From: Ganoderma boninense
Taxonomy: Eukaryota; Basidiomycota; Agaricomycetes; Polyporales; Polyporaceae
Length of the DNA stretch: 64,000 nt
Assembly: GCA_002900995.3 (NCBI GenBank)
Contig: PJEW03000013.1
Span: forward strand, 707,395 to 771,394
Reading direction: 5' to 3'
The position numbers and the translations under genes are program-made. The notes under the pieces are model-generated. The model did not search any database, was not told where the DNA came from, and was given only the letters and a program-made list of their open reading frames with translations. Shown in pieces: positions 43,707 to 56,680 of this stretch (position 1 is the first letter of the stretch; every line of letters begins with the position of its first letter).

Positions 43707-46392
43707 TCGGCTCTCAGCTCCAGGGACCGCGCACATGTCCGGGTTCTTCGGACCGTTCTGCCTGCATACTGCCTCGACTGTAAGCACTTGCACGACATGG
43801 TGTCGGGTCCGTACCGTAGCTATCGTTGTGGAGCTCTAGGAGTGCGAGTACTACGTCCGCTCGCAAGAGACTGGTGAGTGGTTTTATGGGATGGTGTCTT
43901 CTCGTGTTGATGCGACACGTTCTACGCAGGGCGATGTCCGAAATATGTCGTCGACCTTGACTTGCGTTTATGCGGTACATGCCCCAAGGAGAAGCAACAG
44001 AGTCATTCGTTGGTGGCTTCATGCGGTCTTTGCTGGCTTGCCTCCGCTCCAAGTGTCCGACAGATTGCATGAATATGCCTAGTCTTCCCAGTGTCGCTGA
44101 CATAACGCATCTTCCGGTCTGGGAGCACCACCGGCGAAGGATCCGTGGCCACAGGGTTTTGTGCGGGCCAGCGTACGTAGCTGCCGTATTCTTCCGTGCG
44201 GTTCGCAGATGATGCCACGACAATCTTGCTGCCCTTCCATGTGTTCGTCCCCTCCGAGATAGTTAGTCTCTCACACCTCGCCTGACCCGACCAAGCCCTC
44301 CTCCTGCCACGCCGTCCCCTCCCGAACCTCACGCAAAACCATCCGGCGACCACCTGCGTGTTCCCGTTGACAGCAATCCGGTCACGCACATCTCGTCTAG
44401 CGCATCGGCGACAGCGCGGAGGCCGCGGAGACTTGTCCCGGAACGTGGGCATCAGCACCCCGAGCAGGGTACGCAAAAGACACCTTGCTTATTCCAGCCC
44501 CGCTCCGTCGCAGTCGCGTTGCTCGCGGACTACTCGCTGAACACATCACGCATCGCCCACTTGAAGGAGCTTGGACTTGGTCCTCGTGGAGCTCAATTGC
44601 CTCCTTGGGCTCCAGATCCCGGTCGGGATTCAACGTCCCACCCCCACTGTCAGTACTCGTGACCGCATCGGCGGTGTAGAATTTGATGTTGAACATCTTG
44701 AACATGCGCTAGTCGCGGCGCGGCATGGCGGCAGCGCGGGTAGAGTGACTCCCGCCTTATCTCATTTGAGGCTGCGAGGGTAGACTCTGAGGGGGAAGCC
44801 CTGCTGCGTCCTTGATGTCGTTGAAGACCTGGCCTCGCCTTCTACTTGTCGCGCACAAACATCGGGAAACAAGACCCACACGGGCTACACTGCAGACTAC
44901 ACGCGTGGTGATCTCCCGCCCAGGAGGTTCAGGAGCAGGCCAGCTGTTGGACACCATTCGTACCAGAACATTCAACGCTCGGTTGAGTCGCTGTGGTTGA
45001 GCGCCGCGTCGATCTGCTCATGGAACATCGCTCAGGGCACGAGAAGAAGCGCGTTCGCGAGCTCCGTACCGGTGGCATAATTAGCAATCACGGATATCAA
45101 GGGATGTGGCCGGAAGGGGGTGCTGGACGAGGATGGCAAGGTGTGGATCCTGCTACGCTCATCGGTGGTGGATGGGGCAACTGAAGGCCGGCAAGCCCGT
45201 CGTGAAGACATCTTGGTTGAGACCATGCTTGGGGTCGACGAACCGGAAAACTTGGATGATTTCTTGGCGTCCGGACGTTACAAGGATGTACGAGGCATTG
45301 AAGAAGGCAAAGAATGTTTAGGGTCGGAATATATGGCACTAGGGATTGTATTTGGTAATAGTATGGGACAGAGCAACGAGGAATTTACGGGTGGCCTACC
45401 CAGGTAATGCAGCCTGCTCTCCAGTCCCAGATTTCTATGTCGCGCCGGGTGAAGCCGGGAGCCCACACCAACCACGCGGTATACTGCCGGTGCATGCTGC
45501 ACTAGGAATGGCGTCCCTTGTCAGAGTAAGGGGCACAGCCCGAATGCCATGTCCAACAAACGGATCGTTATCTCCTGCGTAGCGATACGAGGCAACACTA
45601 CAGTCAACATGTCATACCCTGGAACTCAGCAGCTAGAATAGGACTGACCAACTGTCGTTCGCAGACTCGGGGACGACCAACAGGTTCCGCGACGTGGTCT
45701 GCCGTCTCGACATGGCTGTCCGGGCCCATCTCAAGTGTCCAGCAGTACAAGCCCGCCTGGCCCCAGCCTTCGCCTGCGCAGATGATCCCGCAGGAATGCA
45801 GACGTCCAGGTTGTAGCACCCCTGCCAGGGGCGCACCGCGTACAATCACACCAGCGTCACACCGTTCCGTCACGGTAATTGAGAACATACAAAAAACAGG
45901 GACACAATATCGATGCAATCAATGGATGAACAACTGCCCGCGCAGAAGCTCTCCGACCGGTGCTCCGGGCGTGGGTTGGTTCTCGGGGCCACCCGAGTTG
46001 GGTGGCGCGTCCGGGACGCTGTCGCGGGGCGGCGAGCTAGCATGCGGGTGATCGTCGCCTCTGGCGGCACCCTGCGTCGGAGAGGCGAGGAGAGATGAGC
46101 CGACACGAAATGTGTCCAGCAGCCACATCGCAGCCGCGAAGCGCAATGGGGCACATCGAGCGTCTGCACGAAAGCCTACGACGTTACATTGATTCGAACC
46201 AGAAGAGTGCGCGGGGCCACCACGCGCGTGCGTGGAGTGCGGCGCGTCAACAGGTCGAGGCGGGCAGGCAGGGAGAGGTTCCGCTCTGGGCCCTTCGTCC
46301 GCCGCCTCTTGTTGGTGTGGATGTGGGTGTCGTCCACGGTCGCCGAGGACGACGGCGCATGCGAGTTGCCAGCAGCGTCAGCGGTCTAGGAT
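43707..46392. other. Region with exon-like frames on both strands, no recognised gene
   Basis: The most protein-like pieces are minus-strand 44705-44397 (FKMFNIKFYTADAVTSTDSG) continuing into 44260-44003 (LTISEGTNTWKGSKIVVASS), minus-strand 44975-44757 (GQVFNDIKDAAGLPP), and plus-strand 45114-45407 (MLDEDGKVWILLRSSVVDG). They may be decayed genes. Joins and families are not established. Confidence 0.25.
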
Positions 46393-47256
46393 CTAGGCGA
46401 CATGGGTGACGGCCCTGCGGTCGCTCATGCACCAGTGAGGATGGTCGAGCATCTTCGCCAAATGGCCCAGGAGGAACTTGTGGCGCGCGATCTTCACCGT
46501 GAGCTTGACGTCCTCGGCCATGGGGATGCTCGTGACAGGGGTGTCGCCGTGATCGCCCCAGTCTACGTCGCTATTGGTGTTGCGGGCGTTGGCCAGAGGC
46601 CCGTCTGAGGATGTCGGTGGGCCGGCTTGGGGAACGTCTTCCCATCGTCGCTGTGCGGCGGAGAGCACGACCTCTGCCGAGGGGACGGAAAAGGCTGCGG
46701 AAGCGCGTTTTTCCGTGCCTCGTTCTCCAGGACTTTGTAGTGCGCCCTTAAGGATTTGAGCATCGTCGCGAAGAGCTTGACCATGGGGGTGTGGAACAGC
46801 AGCGGCTTGAACAGATGCTGCATGTACAGGACGCCGGAGCTTTCCATCGTCATAGACTTCTAGCCACAAGTATACGCGCTGCCGGGTCCAGTGTACGTAT
46901 CGAAGTAACCGTGAATGAACCCCGAGGTGCTCTTCCAGTGGAGTTGAGTAGTAGACGAGCACGTGGAAGAACGACTCCAGCTCGTCCGCGATCTGGACGG
47001 GTCTCGATTGGTCGGAGAGCAGACTGACTGACTTGAACTGGTAGATGCCCTGGATGTGAAATGTCAGTTGGAAGTCTGAGTACAAGCGTGAGGTGACGGA
47101 CCATGCGATGTGTTCTAGTGGTCCTCGACGCCGCTGCGTGTGTGTCAACGGGCTTCGAAGGCCCGTCCACATGATTGACCGTTTCGCGCCGTTCTGCTGG
47201 CGCAAAATTTTTGGGCGCCGTCCCACCGGACCGAGCACTTGCATGCGGCCCTTCAT
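46393..47256 (-). pseudogene. FunK1-like protein kinase, C-terminal fragment
   Basis: The minus-strand frame contains IQGIYQFKSVSLL followed by IADELESFFHVLVYYSTP. This is the arrangement at the C-lobe of fungal-specific FunK1 kinases, where a DDLESFFYVLL-type helix follows the substrate-binding segment. A second frame (about 46853-46563) reads HLFKPLLFHTPMVKLFATML and matches the usual continuation. The first frame then supplies the likely C-terminus (KFLLGHLAKMLDHPHWC). The frame change near 46850 and the lack of a catalytic HRD or DFG motif upstream indicate a broken or partial gene. No activity is expected. Confidence 0.5.
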
Positions 47257-50200
47257 GGTCGCTCACGCGCATTCATCAATCGCGACCGGGGTGCTGGTCA
47301 GGCGCGCGCAGTGCTCGCGCAGCTGCTCGAGGCGGTCGGGCAAGGTGACATCGCTCGGGGGCTCATCTGTCACACCATTGGCCAAGACTTCAATGCGCTA
47401 CTTCCATCTCATGTCTGCTTCGTTGAGGCGTGAAAGCGACCGGCAAACCTAGCAACGCCATAAATAAGACAGTCTGCAAGGCGGGTGGAATCAACTCGCA
47501 CCTTTTTGCACGCAAGAAGGTCATGCGGGATGGCGAGGGCAAAGAGGAAGAAGAGGATGTCGCCAGGGAGAGCCGGGAGTGCAGAGGTCTGCTGGGCGTC
47601 TGGGAAATTTGTCGGTTCGCGAGATGAAAACCCGAGACGTTCGAGTAACCCGGGCACAGCTTGAGATAAAGATGTAGAACTCTGGGCGGTCGACATGTTT
47701 CCGCGCGGCGATCAACGAAACTCTACCTGCGGATACAGTTGAGGGCGTTGATGTGCGGGGTTGGCAGGAGGTTATCTGCGCTGGAATTGTTCCAGCCAGT
47801 GTAGTTAAGATATAGACAGTAAGACTCGCCTCTTATAGAGTACCTGAGGTGGGGGTATTGATGTCGGCAGGCGCGTCGAACTGTACGATGCACTAGCCAA
47901 CATCGCTAGCGCCGGTCTGATCTGGGAAGGCGTGCTGGGGATGGAGACGGGGAGTGCCAGAGTCGGACGCACGCAGGTTATAGGCTACTTGTAGGAGCGG
48001 ATATCGGCGACAGCATTTTGGGGGGTCAGGAGCTCGCAGTGGGTGTAATGGGTGACAACTTGGCGACCTATCGGTTACATTGAAACACGAGTGGGCCACA
48101 GAGAACGCCGCTAGCGGGATGGAGGCGTCTGGAGACGCACGAGACTACTGTCGCAGATGCGGGTGTCGATTAGAGCGAAGAGGACGCCAACTGCAAAGAA
48201 GACAGGAAGAATGGCGGAGGAGCGAGGATAGGGCACTATGCCTTGAGCCGTTGCTGCGTGAAGGTGGGAGAAGGTAAGCCTCCACCATGTCCATTGACCA
48301 AATCCGACACGGGACTGACTTGCCGGTCTCCACCAGCTGCCCTTCTTCTTGCTGCCGTTGTTGCCTTTCTCTTGCGGTTGAACTCAACCATTCAAAAGAG
48401 CCAGTGCGAGAGCATGAAATGAGTTCAGCGAGAAGGGAAAGAGGCCGGCCGTGCAGCGCATGAAGAAGAACGTCGCGGAGCAAAGCAAGCGATGCGCCGC
48501 TTGCTGGGAGCAAACTCTATGTACTTACATCACTCGGAAGTGCCGGCTGCGCCGGCGGAAACCTTGCTTGACGAAATGATGTGATTTTGTTGTACTGAGT
48601 CTGCGCACCCCTCACGGCGTTGCTCTCGGGCCCCCAACAAACTTTAGAGTCAGCTCGAGATTGTTTTGTAACAGGAGGGGACAACACGGCAAGAGCGCTC
48701 GAGAGTAGCCGATATTGTTTATTGATGTTTTGATAGACGCTCTAAAGGTTGAAAACCGGCTTCAATTATGGGGGTGCGAGAAACCTTGTCAAGCAAGGTA
48801 ATCCTCCTTGGCCAACGGGCGGTGAACGTCGGAACCGCGGGGTGTCGTGACTCGTCCGCGCGGATCCCGCGGAATCCGACGGACTCCAGCCGGACCCCAG
48901 CGGACAAAGTTTAAGCAGACGACAGCGTGCTTCTGAGTACCACCACTTTAGAGATGGACACAGACCCTTGCAGACTTCCCAGCTGGACACACGCGTGCTA
49001 AAGTGGTGCAAGCGAGTGTCGGAGAGCACGGGGCATCTGGATGCAGGTGAGTGCACGCACCGCACCGGGCGTATCAACGACCTTTAGTGTCAGTGGCAAC
49101 GCTCTGGCGAACAACATCAATTCTCAAGCACTAGGGCTACGAGGAGCACCTGCGCAAACACATAACGCCGAGGCGTAGGGACAGGGACCGCAATCACGAG
49201 CGCATAGTACACATGGCAAGCGCGGGGTGTGTGTGACACACGCTACGATGAGATGGCTTGTGCCTCCACGCGCTGAGAGCGGCTGTTGACCCCGTGTTTA
49301 GCGTCTTCGTCAAAAAAGTGGGCTGTTCTTTACTCTGTGGCTGCTCCTCCGCGCCGCGGGGATAGACCTACGTGCACCGTAGTAGGTAATTACAGAAGTC
49401 CTCCGCAGGAGAAGCCCTGGCGGAGGAACCCTGCTACCGATTAAGATACCCATGCGCAACGCGATGCCCGGTGTCCACACAGTCAGTTCAGAGGGGGACC
49501 TACATCCAGGGCGAGAGCACGTAACCACGCGGAGGACAATAACTACGCCCAGGGAAAGGGGCACACGCTACCCCAAGTGGCTGCCACCACAGAACGAGTA
49601 CGTGCGCATACGGCAGCGTCCCGCATTCGAGAACAGGGACAGCCTGCCAAGCGTGCTAATGAACATGCTCGCGCCCAGCGCGAGCACCATTGTGGTCAGG
49701 GTGATAGTCAAGCAGTATCTGGCAGGATCCACAACACGAAGCAGTATACCAACGGACAGGAGGGAGAGCCACGCCCGACATTTGCATGGGCACATGGGAT
49801 GGGGAAGGAGACGAGAAGACGAAATGAACATCCACGCGCCTAACGGTGCGGTGGAAAGTTGGAGGCGAATAGAGTAGCTCTTTCGTGCGATGACAAGTCG
49901 CAGGCAAATGCAGCAGTTCTTTTCAGGCCCCCGTAGTTTTCTCTTAACAACATATCTGCCACAAGACAGAGGAATCGCGAATCATTGAGGACAAGGGCCG
50001 CAAAAAATGAGATTAAAAAGAAAACGTTTCGCAGGTTCGAATACCGCAATCATGCCAACAAGCGCGCATCCATTTGAGACGCAGCAATCTTACCAGTACA
50101 CCAATAGGCCATAATCGTGTCTACTCTGTCAAAACAATATGCCGTGTTAACACGGGCCTTGCCTTCTAAGTATCATGCACCTCTGCGCCGATGGTCAGAA

Positions 50201-50300
50201 TCCATGAGCGCAATGTTGCTGATCTGCAAAAATCTGTCTAAAATATTCCTTGTCTCGGGATTGTAATGTCATGTCCTAGCCGAAACGGAAAAAACGGCCA
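47257..50300. other. Mostly gene-free DNA
   Basis: A few protein-like stretches lie on the minus strand upstream of the kinase fragment (47696-47409 and about 47400-47290, the latter with LEQLREHCARLTSTP). They may be upstream exons of it. The remaining frames are short and unconvincing. Confidence 0.3.
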
Positions 50301-53266
50301 GGTGGCCGGGTAAATGGGGCATGGAGCGACGAAGAAACCAGAGGGGCGAGATACGCATTTAACATCCTCGAAGCGTAACTGGATGTTAAAATTCAGAGAC
50401 GAGTTGATTTACAGCGTGCCCCGCGTCCGTCTTGACCTCGTAACTCAACGTGACGTACACTGTCACAATTGTAGCAAATTGAGCGCGTCGAACGCGTCGC
50501 AAGTTCGTCTCTCATCCTCTACCTTACCTCTCTGCGTACTAGTCAAAGTTGGCGCCTTCGCGACGGCATTACAACGCGTATTACACCTTCCGTGCGCCGG
50601 CTGTACTGATTAACACCATCCAAGTGAGTGATCCCAATTGCCCATCGCGTCCTACTTCTGGCGTCGCCGAGTGTGAAGGAATGGTACCACGACGGCTTGG
50701 AGGTAGTACAACGAGAGTGAACATGGTGCCACCAGGAACACGCCGAAAGAGACAGCCCCTTGAGAGGTACGTCGAAATTCCAAGCCGGCTCTATTCAAGC
50801 TCATCTCTTGGCTATTGCGGTCCTCGTCATGCTTCAAAACCAACCGTTGTGCAAGACCGTCAGTGTGCCCCGCGCTCCCACCCCCGCAGCCGCCCTCCTC
50901 CACTACGACCTCCCCGCGCATTATGTCCGTTCGATGGCAACCTGCTGTCCGTCGTGTCCACACCCCTCCCCGTCACCATGTTCCAGAATACTGGCATGAT
51001 GCATGGCTACGGCTCGCCACTCTCTGTCGCGTCTTCCTCTCGATATCCTTGCCATCAAGATTCGAGTGCGACAGTCCCGTGAGTGTGCATCGTGCTATTC
51101 GTGCATCGACGGCGCGTCTCCCTATCCATCCACCGGTTTCCGCACTCCTCGTCGCGTCCCGCCAAAGTCCTCGACCGGGTCAGCGACAGTCGCGTTACCG
51201 CGCATCGCGCTTACTTGTGCGTCGCTCCTTCTACCCTCGACCGCCATCCCCCGTCCCGGCGGTTTGCGCTCCCCTCTCCGCGACCGCGTCCCCCTTCCCA
51301 GGATGGTCCGTTCCACTATGACGGTCCCCCCAGCTTCGCGTCTGCGAGCCAACTCACCTTACGCCTATTCGCTACTGCGGTCCCAAGCACTGGTCCTCAC
51401 CGGCTGGCGTCTCTCCCCTTCGCGTTCCCTGGCTCTCTCCTCATCCCCACCGCGCCATCACTCAAGATGTCCACGGAGACCTTCTACCGACGTTGACGTC
51501 GTCCTCGTCCCCGGCCGTTTCGCGTCTCCTAGCCCGTGACACGGCACGCTTGACGTCTTCACGAGCTTGATGTCATTTCGGTCCTCCCTATCCATAGCAC
51601 GATGTCTTTTGTGTCTGCCATCTGCTCCATGACTCCAGCCCTCATGTTAGGCATACGTTTGTGGTACTGACTTATGCTTGAACAGGCGTGCCTACGGCAG
51701 AATATGGTGCCTTCGCTCAGTGGAAGCCACTTTAAGGTATGATCTGGCATTATTGTTTGTCGATGTTGCTGACGTCTTGCAGATGTTCGGCACTATGTTC
51801 AGGATCCCAGGGTGCCCTCGTACTCCCATCCGATGGAGCAGCTTTGAACAGGCACGTTAGTTATCATGCTCACATCGAAAGTGCTGATCATCGTAAGCGT
51901 AGGGGATGTATGCATTGCAATTCCGTATTATCTGCCAGAAGGGAAGCACGCGGCGGTTTGTCGCGCCGAGCACCTTAGGAGGCGGTGCTTTTTCTCTATG
52001 CAAGGTTCTACCCCACTACGTTGTAGTCTGTCGGAGTTAGCTAACGTCCGTATTCAGCCGAAGAACGGTTTCATGGAGCCAGCCTCGCAGCCGTAGTCAG
52101 TGCCCTCGTACACTGTCGTCATTGTATTTGCTATTAACGATTGTTAAAGTGTCGCATCGACACTGACCAGGAAATGTGGCATCGACGCCAAATACATCCA
52201 GAGTCTCAAATAATTTGACGTACATTCAATTACCTGTCTTGTTATGCTGTGACGGAACTCCGCATCTTGCTGTCATATTCGCTGTCGTAGCTATCATGTA
52301 GTCCTTGATTTGATGTCCAAATCGCACAGTTTTCTTGGATGCTGTCAGGCCTTGTTCCCAGCGTGAAGTACATGTCTATCTAGAGTTGTAACGGCCATTG
52401 CGCCAGAGTGTCGAGCAGAGGCAATCTTTGCTTGAAGCCAACACTGCCTGCGACAGGTACGTGGGACTCCTCGGCAGTCCACTGATGCTTATGCGAGGGG
52501 TTTTGAGGCCTTCTCGCCATGGCCAATGGCGTCCTGGACTCAGTGAAATGAGCACATGTCACGTATACGTGTGATACTTGATATTACTCCGTGCGAGACG
52601 CTACCTTGGCCCTGCGCATCCACTGCGGCTCCCTCTGTGAAGTCCCGGAAATTATGATTTGCTGTTTTCGTAGTCCTCGATGAGCCCGTCGATCGCTTCC
52701 CGTGTCCAAGCCACGCTTGGCACTGATACGCCGTCTCATCGTAGGTCGCCTTCAGTCGCGCCTCACTCGCGCACTTCTAATCCCAATCGCCTTCGTCCTT
52801 CATCCCTCTGAAATGTTTGGCGCGTAACATATGTCAAGCCGCGTGCATCCAGCTCACGCCTTCCACCTGGCACCGCTGCACAATGCACAACGCTGCGATA
52901 TGCAAGCCGTTAACGATCTCATGCCTGGATACTCGCTGCCTGTGGTATCCAGAATGACATGCGGGGTCGCAGCCACTGTCTAGTCACCTGAGACATGCGT
53001 ATAGCAACAATCAGTTTCCTGCCCGGTCTAATTAAATCGTCATGGCTGTCCCCGGTTCATTCTAGATACTGCGCCAAAATTCCCTCGAGGTGGAGCGTTT
53101 TGTCCACAATCTCTACTCTGGGGAGCGGGACACATTTGGCTGGGTGGGTACAGGGCGGCACGGGCGAGGGACACCCGCCACGCCTCCTCCATTCACAGAC
53201 AAGACGCCCTTGCCACCCGGCACCCGCCGACGATTCGATTTTTGATTCCGACCTCCTCGTGATCTG
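50301..53266. other. Mostly gene-free DNA, CT-rich near 50.9-51.5 kb
   Basis: Overlapping plus-strand frames at 50549-51539 arise from a pyrimidine-rich stretch and give Pro/Ser/Arg-rich translations in all three frames, a sign of non-coding bias. Nothing recognisable is seen in 51.9-53.2 kb. Confidence 0.35.
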
Positions 53267-53632
53267 ATGCCGAGGCCGCTGCTGCGCTCATCGTGGGTGA
53301 TTCGTTTTCTCCGAATGTGCCGCCCCTCCTTTCTTCCTCCAACTGGACATGCACTCAGATATCCCCGGCTCAAGGTGTCGCAGGGTTTACCGGAAAACCA
53401 CCTGGACCTACGCAATGATGCTTCCCCATCATTGAGCATGCCTGTGCTCCCCTCCTCCTCGGGCGAGGCTATTAGGGCGAACCCACCAACCGCCGGTAAT
53501 GGTAGAACGTCCACGACCTCGGCGCATCCTACCGGCGGAACCGGTCCTTCCCAAGCTGTTCGGGCACGCACTGGCGAGGCCACCGTACGGAGGAAGTCGG
53601 CCAATCAGCCTTCGGGAGAGCCACCAGTTTAG
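53267..53632 (+). CDS. Low-complexity frame, doubtful exon
   Basis: A 121-codon frame rich in Ser, Thr, Gly and Pro (contains SAHPTGGTGPSQAVRARTGE). It could be a disordered N-terminal exon, but the opposite strand is equally open and no splice partner is clear. Confidence 0.2.
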   Translation: MPRPLLRSSWVIRFLRMCRPSFLPPTGHALRYPRLKVSQGLPENHLDLRNDASPSLSMPVLPSSSGEAIRANPPTAGNGRTSTTSAHPTGGTGPSQAVRARTGEATVRRKSANQPSGEPPV

Positions 53633-53819
53633 GCTCTCGCACAGGTCGATGATGATCGCAGTCTCGGCTACCCCAACCGACATTCGGTACTTATCATCTG
53701 GCTCGTTGCAGAGCGCCCCGGGCGATGTTACATGCGACCGCACCACGAAATTATTCGAGCCTTTCAAGGTCGCACCCGCACCAACCTGGACGTAGCCATG
53801 CCCAACAGATCCCAACGAA

Positions 53820-54152
53820 GCGACGCGCACATTTGAGCCCTCCCAGATCGTCCGCCCGACAGCATTCCAACGGCCGAAGGGAGGCGTCCGTGGACCAGGG
53901 TCCTCGGGGAGCGAAGCAGCGGACCAAGATTGGACAGCCCCCATCGATCGAGGATGTGCGACCTATGTGTGTATAGCCTATAACTCCCTGTACATTTTGC
54001 TAAGCGTCATCAAGCCCGGAGAGGACCAAGCCGACTACACGGCACCGCTGCTATTTATCTGCGATGAATACGGCTTCGAATTCGCGAGTACTGCGTATCA
54101 CATGAACTCACTCAAGAGGCTGAACGATCACCATGCACAACTAGATCAATAG
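53820..54152 (+). CDS. Protein-like open frame, unrecognised
   Basis: After a TAG at about 53787 the frame is open to 54152. It begins with a hydrophilic part (contains FEPSQIVRPTAFQRPKGG) followed by a possible membrane helix (YNSLYILLSVI) and FICDEYGFEFASTAYHMNSL. No start is obvious, so it could be an internal exon or a remnant. Function unknown. Confidence 0.25.
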   Translation, partial: ATRTFEPSQIVRPTAFQRPKGGVRGPGSSGSEAADQDWTAPIDRGCATYVCIAYNSLYILLSVIKPGEDQADYTAPLLFICDEYGFEFASTAYHMNSLKRLNDHHAQLDQ

Positions 54153-56680
54153 GGACAGGCAGCAACCAGACTTTGAGCAAGACACCATTCATACTTGCCG
54201 CCTTCTCTCAGTGAAAGTGCTTATTGCAGTTGCCGGAACGGACGGTCGAAGGCACGACTCTCACCGAACGAAGGCTGACTCATTTGTCCGTCGCACAAAG
54301 AAGTCTGGCACTCGCCCAAGTATTGGTTTCTCTGGAGCCATCCTGGAGGCCGTCTTCGAGTATTTGCGCTTTCGCACAGGTTCGTCGCACATTCATAGCG
54401 TCCACTCCATTTCACAACACCCATACAGACCCAGGCGAATTCCCCGTCAAGGTTTAGGACGGCATGGGACATAACTATACCGTGGGGTACGTCCAACACA
54501 GAGACAGCTACCCCGCGGGCACCCTAGGATACATAATGCGGTCCGACTCCTTCCTTGCTAATTTCCACGAGGCGGAACTCGCATTCCCTATGGAAATTGA
54601 GCTCGTAGGTCCATTCCGCGCAAGAGCACCTTGCTCTTGTTCAAACTTCGGGCAGGTCAAGGACCAACGCAATGGCGAGACGGCGGAGGAGAGCGGCGAG
54701 TCAGATAAAGTGGACGTCGAATAGGTGCCGTCAGACACGGAACGAGGCTCTTTGCGCGCTCAGAGCCAGAACTGAAAGGGCAAGTAACTTGCGTCGGCTG
54801 CGATCTCAACCTCGAAGGTCCGAGCGGTGGCCCGCGTGTCCCGAGGACTGAGCTCAAGGAGTATATCTAGTCGCCTACATCAGTTACCAGGAGGATTCCG
54901 ACGGACAACCCTGGAGCGCGAACGAGGTCGTAACGAGCTTCCGGGGGCGAGCTTGTTCGTGCGGTGAAAGTGGTCGCCAAACTCTTGAGCATGAAGGTCA
55001 AGGGTGCCGACGCAGCCATGCGAACACGACAGCAAGCCCGTCACGGGCATCGCTACCGCCGTGTTCCTGAGCATCAGCGGCAACTGGGTAGGCCAAGCTG
55101 CCTCAAGGACCTACACATGGACAATTCTCACATGAAGGCCTATCTCAAGTCCGTCGACAAATTTGGCACGAGCGCGCAGGCAATGCTGAAGAAGCGAACG
55201 ACAACGGCTGCTCCAGCCTGATGTCGACAACAAAGCCGGCCCGTCAACCATCCAACACGACTTCGACGGTTCGGGCCACAAGGAGATAGACGAAGAGTAG
55301 AATTGCTTACTCATGTGCAACGGATTCGCGCTAGATCTAGAACCATTGTCTGCAATGCATCGTTTCGCTTCACCCAACACGACCAGCATACGACGATTCT
55401 GATAGGGAAGCCGGACCAATAAACGCGATGCCCCGTCATAACACCTGACGGAGGACCAGACTTGCCCGGTAGATGGTTGACTAGGCAGACGCGGTACAGG
55501 TGTTTGTATTTGGTGCAAGCGTGACATTGTATATTACCAAGGACAGTCGATAATGTTCCACATTAGACGGGGACATATATTGCATGAAGGATGAATCAAG
55601 CTCCCCAAGGTAACTGTGGCAGGCAAGGCCACAGCGCGGGGGTGGGTGGAGGGCAGACTGGTGTGAAGGAGACCAAAAAAGAATGCATTTATATGAGCAG
55701 TCGCCAGTGTACACTTCCTGTCAGGACAGCGACCGCTGTCCTGAGAGGCGCAACGCTGGAACTGGAAACAGATGCCTGTCCTGCGTGCCGGTGCCAACCC
55801 CGCTGTTTGCCGCCGAAGTCGCCGAAGCCGCCAAAGCCGCCAGATTCCGGGTTGACCTTGCCCGCCGTCTCGGTGAGCGCACGACAGTCCAGAAGGTTGG
55901 CAGTACACTCAACTTGCAGACAAGAATAATTAACGCAACTAGTCGTCACGAGAACACATAGCACCATTCGTCATCAGTCGCGACGTCCTTCATCGGTCGT
56001 CAATCTCATCCGATCGCGCCTCCGCGTTGTATCTTTCCATCTCCACCAGGTACGCAACGAACGCTGCCTCCAGAGGGCAGTAGTCTAAGTTACATAAGTA
56101 CGTGCGCACGACGCCCGCCCACGCGTCCCACATATGTAGTGGTGATCACCCCCTCAGTCCCCAAAAGCGATATCTGATTGAGCACGTTGTGCTCCAGGTA
56201 CACTTCTTATCGTTGCCCAGCACTTCGCATCCAGGATTGTTTGTCGCAAGCAGCGTGACGATGTCGGAAAGAAGCTGTAGCAGCGGTACGCTCGCCGAAG
56301 ACGTCGTGTTGTGCGGGGCGAGTAGCGCAGTGTAGCGGTCGATGATACGGCACGGTTTACCACGTCACACCTGAAGCAACATCCAAGACGTCGTACACGA
56401 ATTCCGGGGCGCTTGCCAGATGCGGGTGAGCCACGAGCACGTACTTCCCCGCGGGCAGCATGGTCGTGTTCATGTCGTACAGGGTAGCTGTCCGCTGTCG
56501 CCCGTCGGCGCGAGCACGGTTTGAAGATGTTCTTGATCATCGCCTACCTGCAGTCCAGCCCTACAGCGCGGAATAAGCGAGCCGACCGCGAGAAAACACC
56601 ACTACTTAACAGTTCCCTCACGGTGCTGTTAGCTGTGATCGTGCCGAGGAGGAAGACTTCGCTAACAAGTCCTACAGGCC
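54153..56680. other. Decayed DNA with scattered exon-like pieces
   Basis: Plus-strand 54464-54724 (contains MEIELVGPFRARAPC) and 54964-55221, and minus-strand about 56490-56370 (contains LPAGKYVLVAHPHLASAPEF), read like protein. They are isolated and unrecognised. Confidence 0.25.

Noticed and set aside
50549..51539. Long overlapping frames suggesting a gene
   Set aside because: The DNA is pyrimidine-rich and all three plus frames are open with Ser/Pro/Arg-rich translations, which is compositional bias.
47742..52995. Possible CRISPR-like or tandem array
   Set aside because: No regularly spaced direct repeats were seen there or anywhere else in the window.
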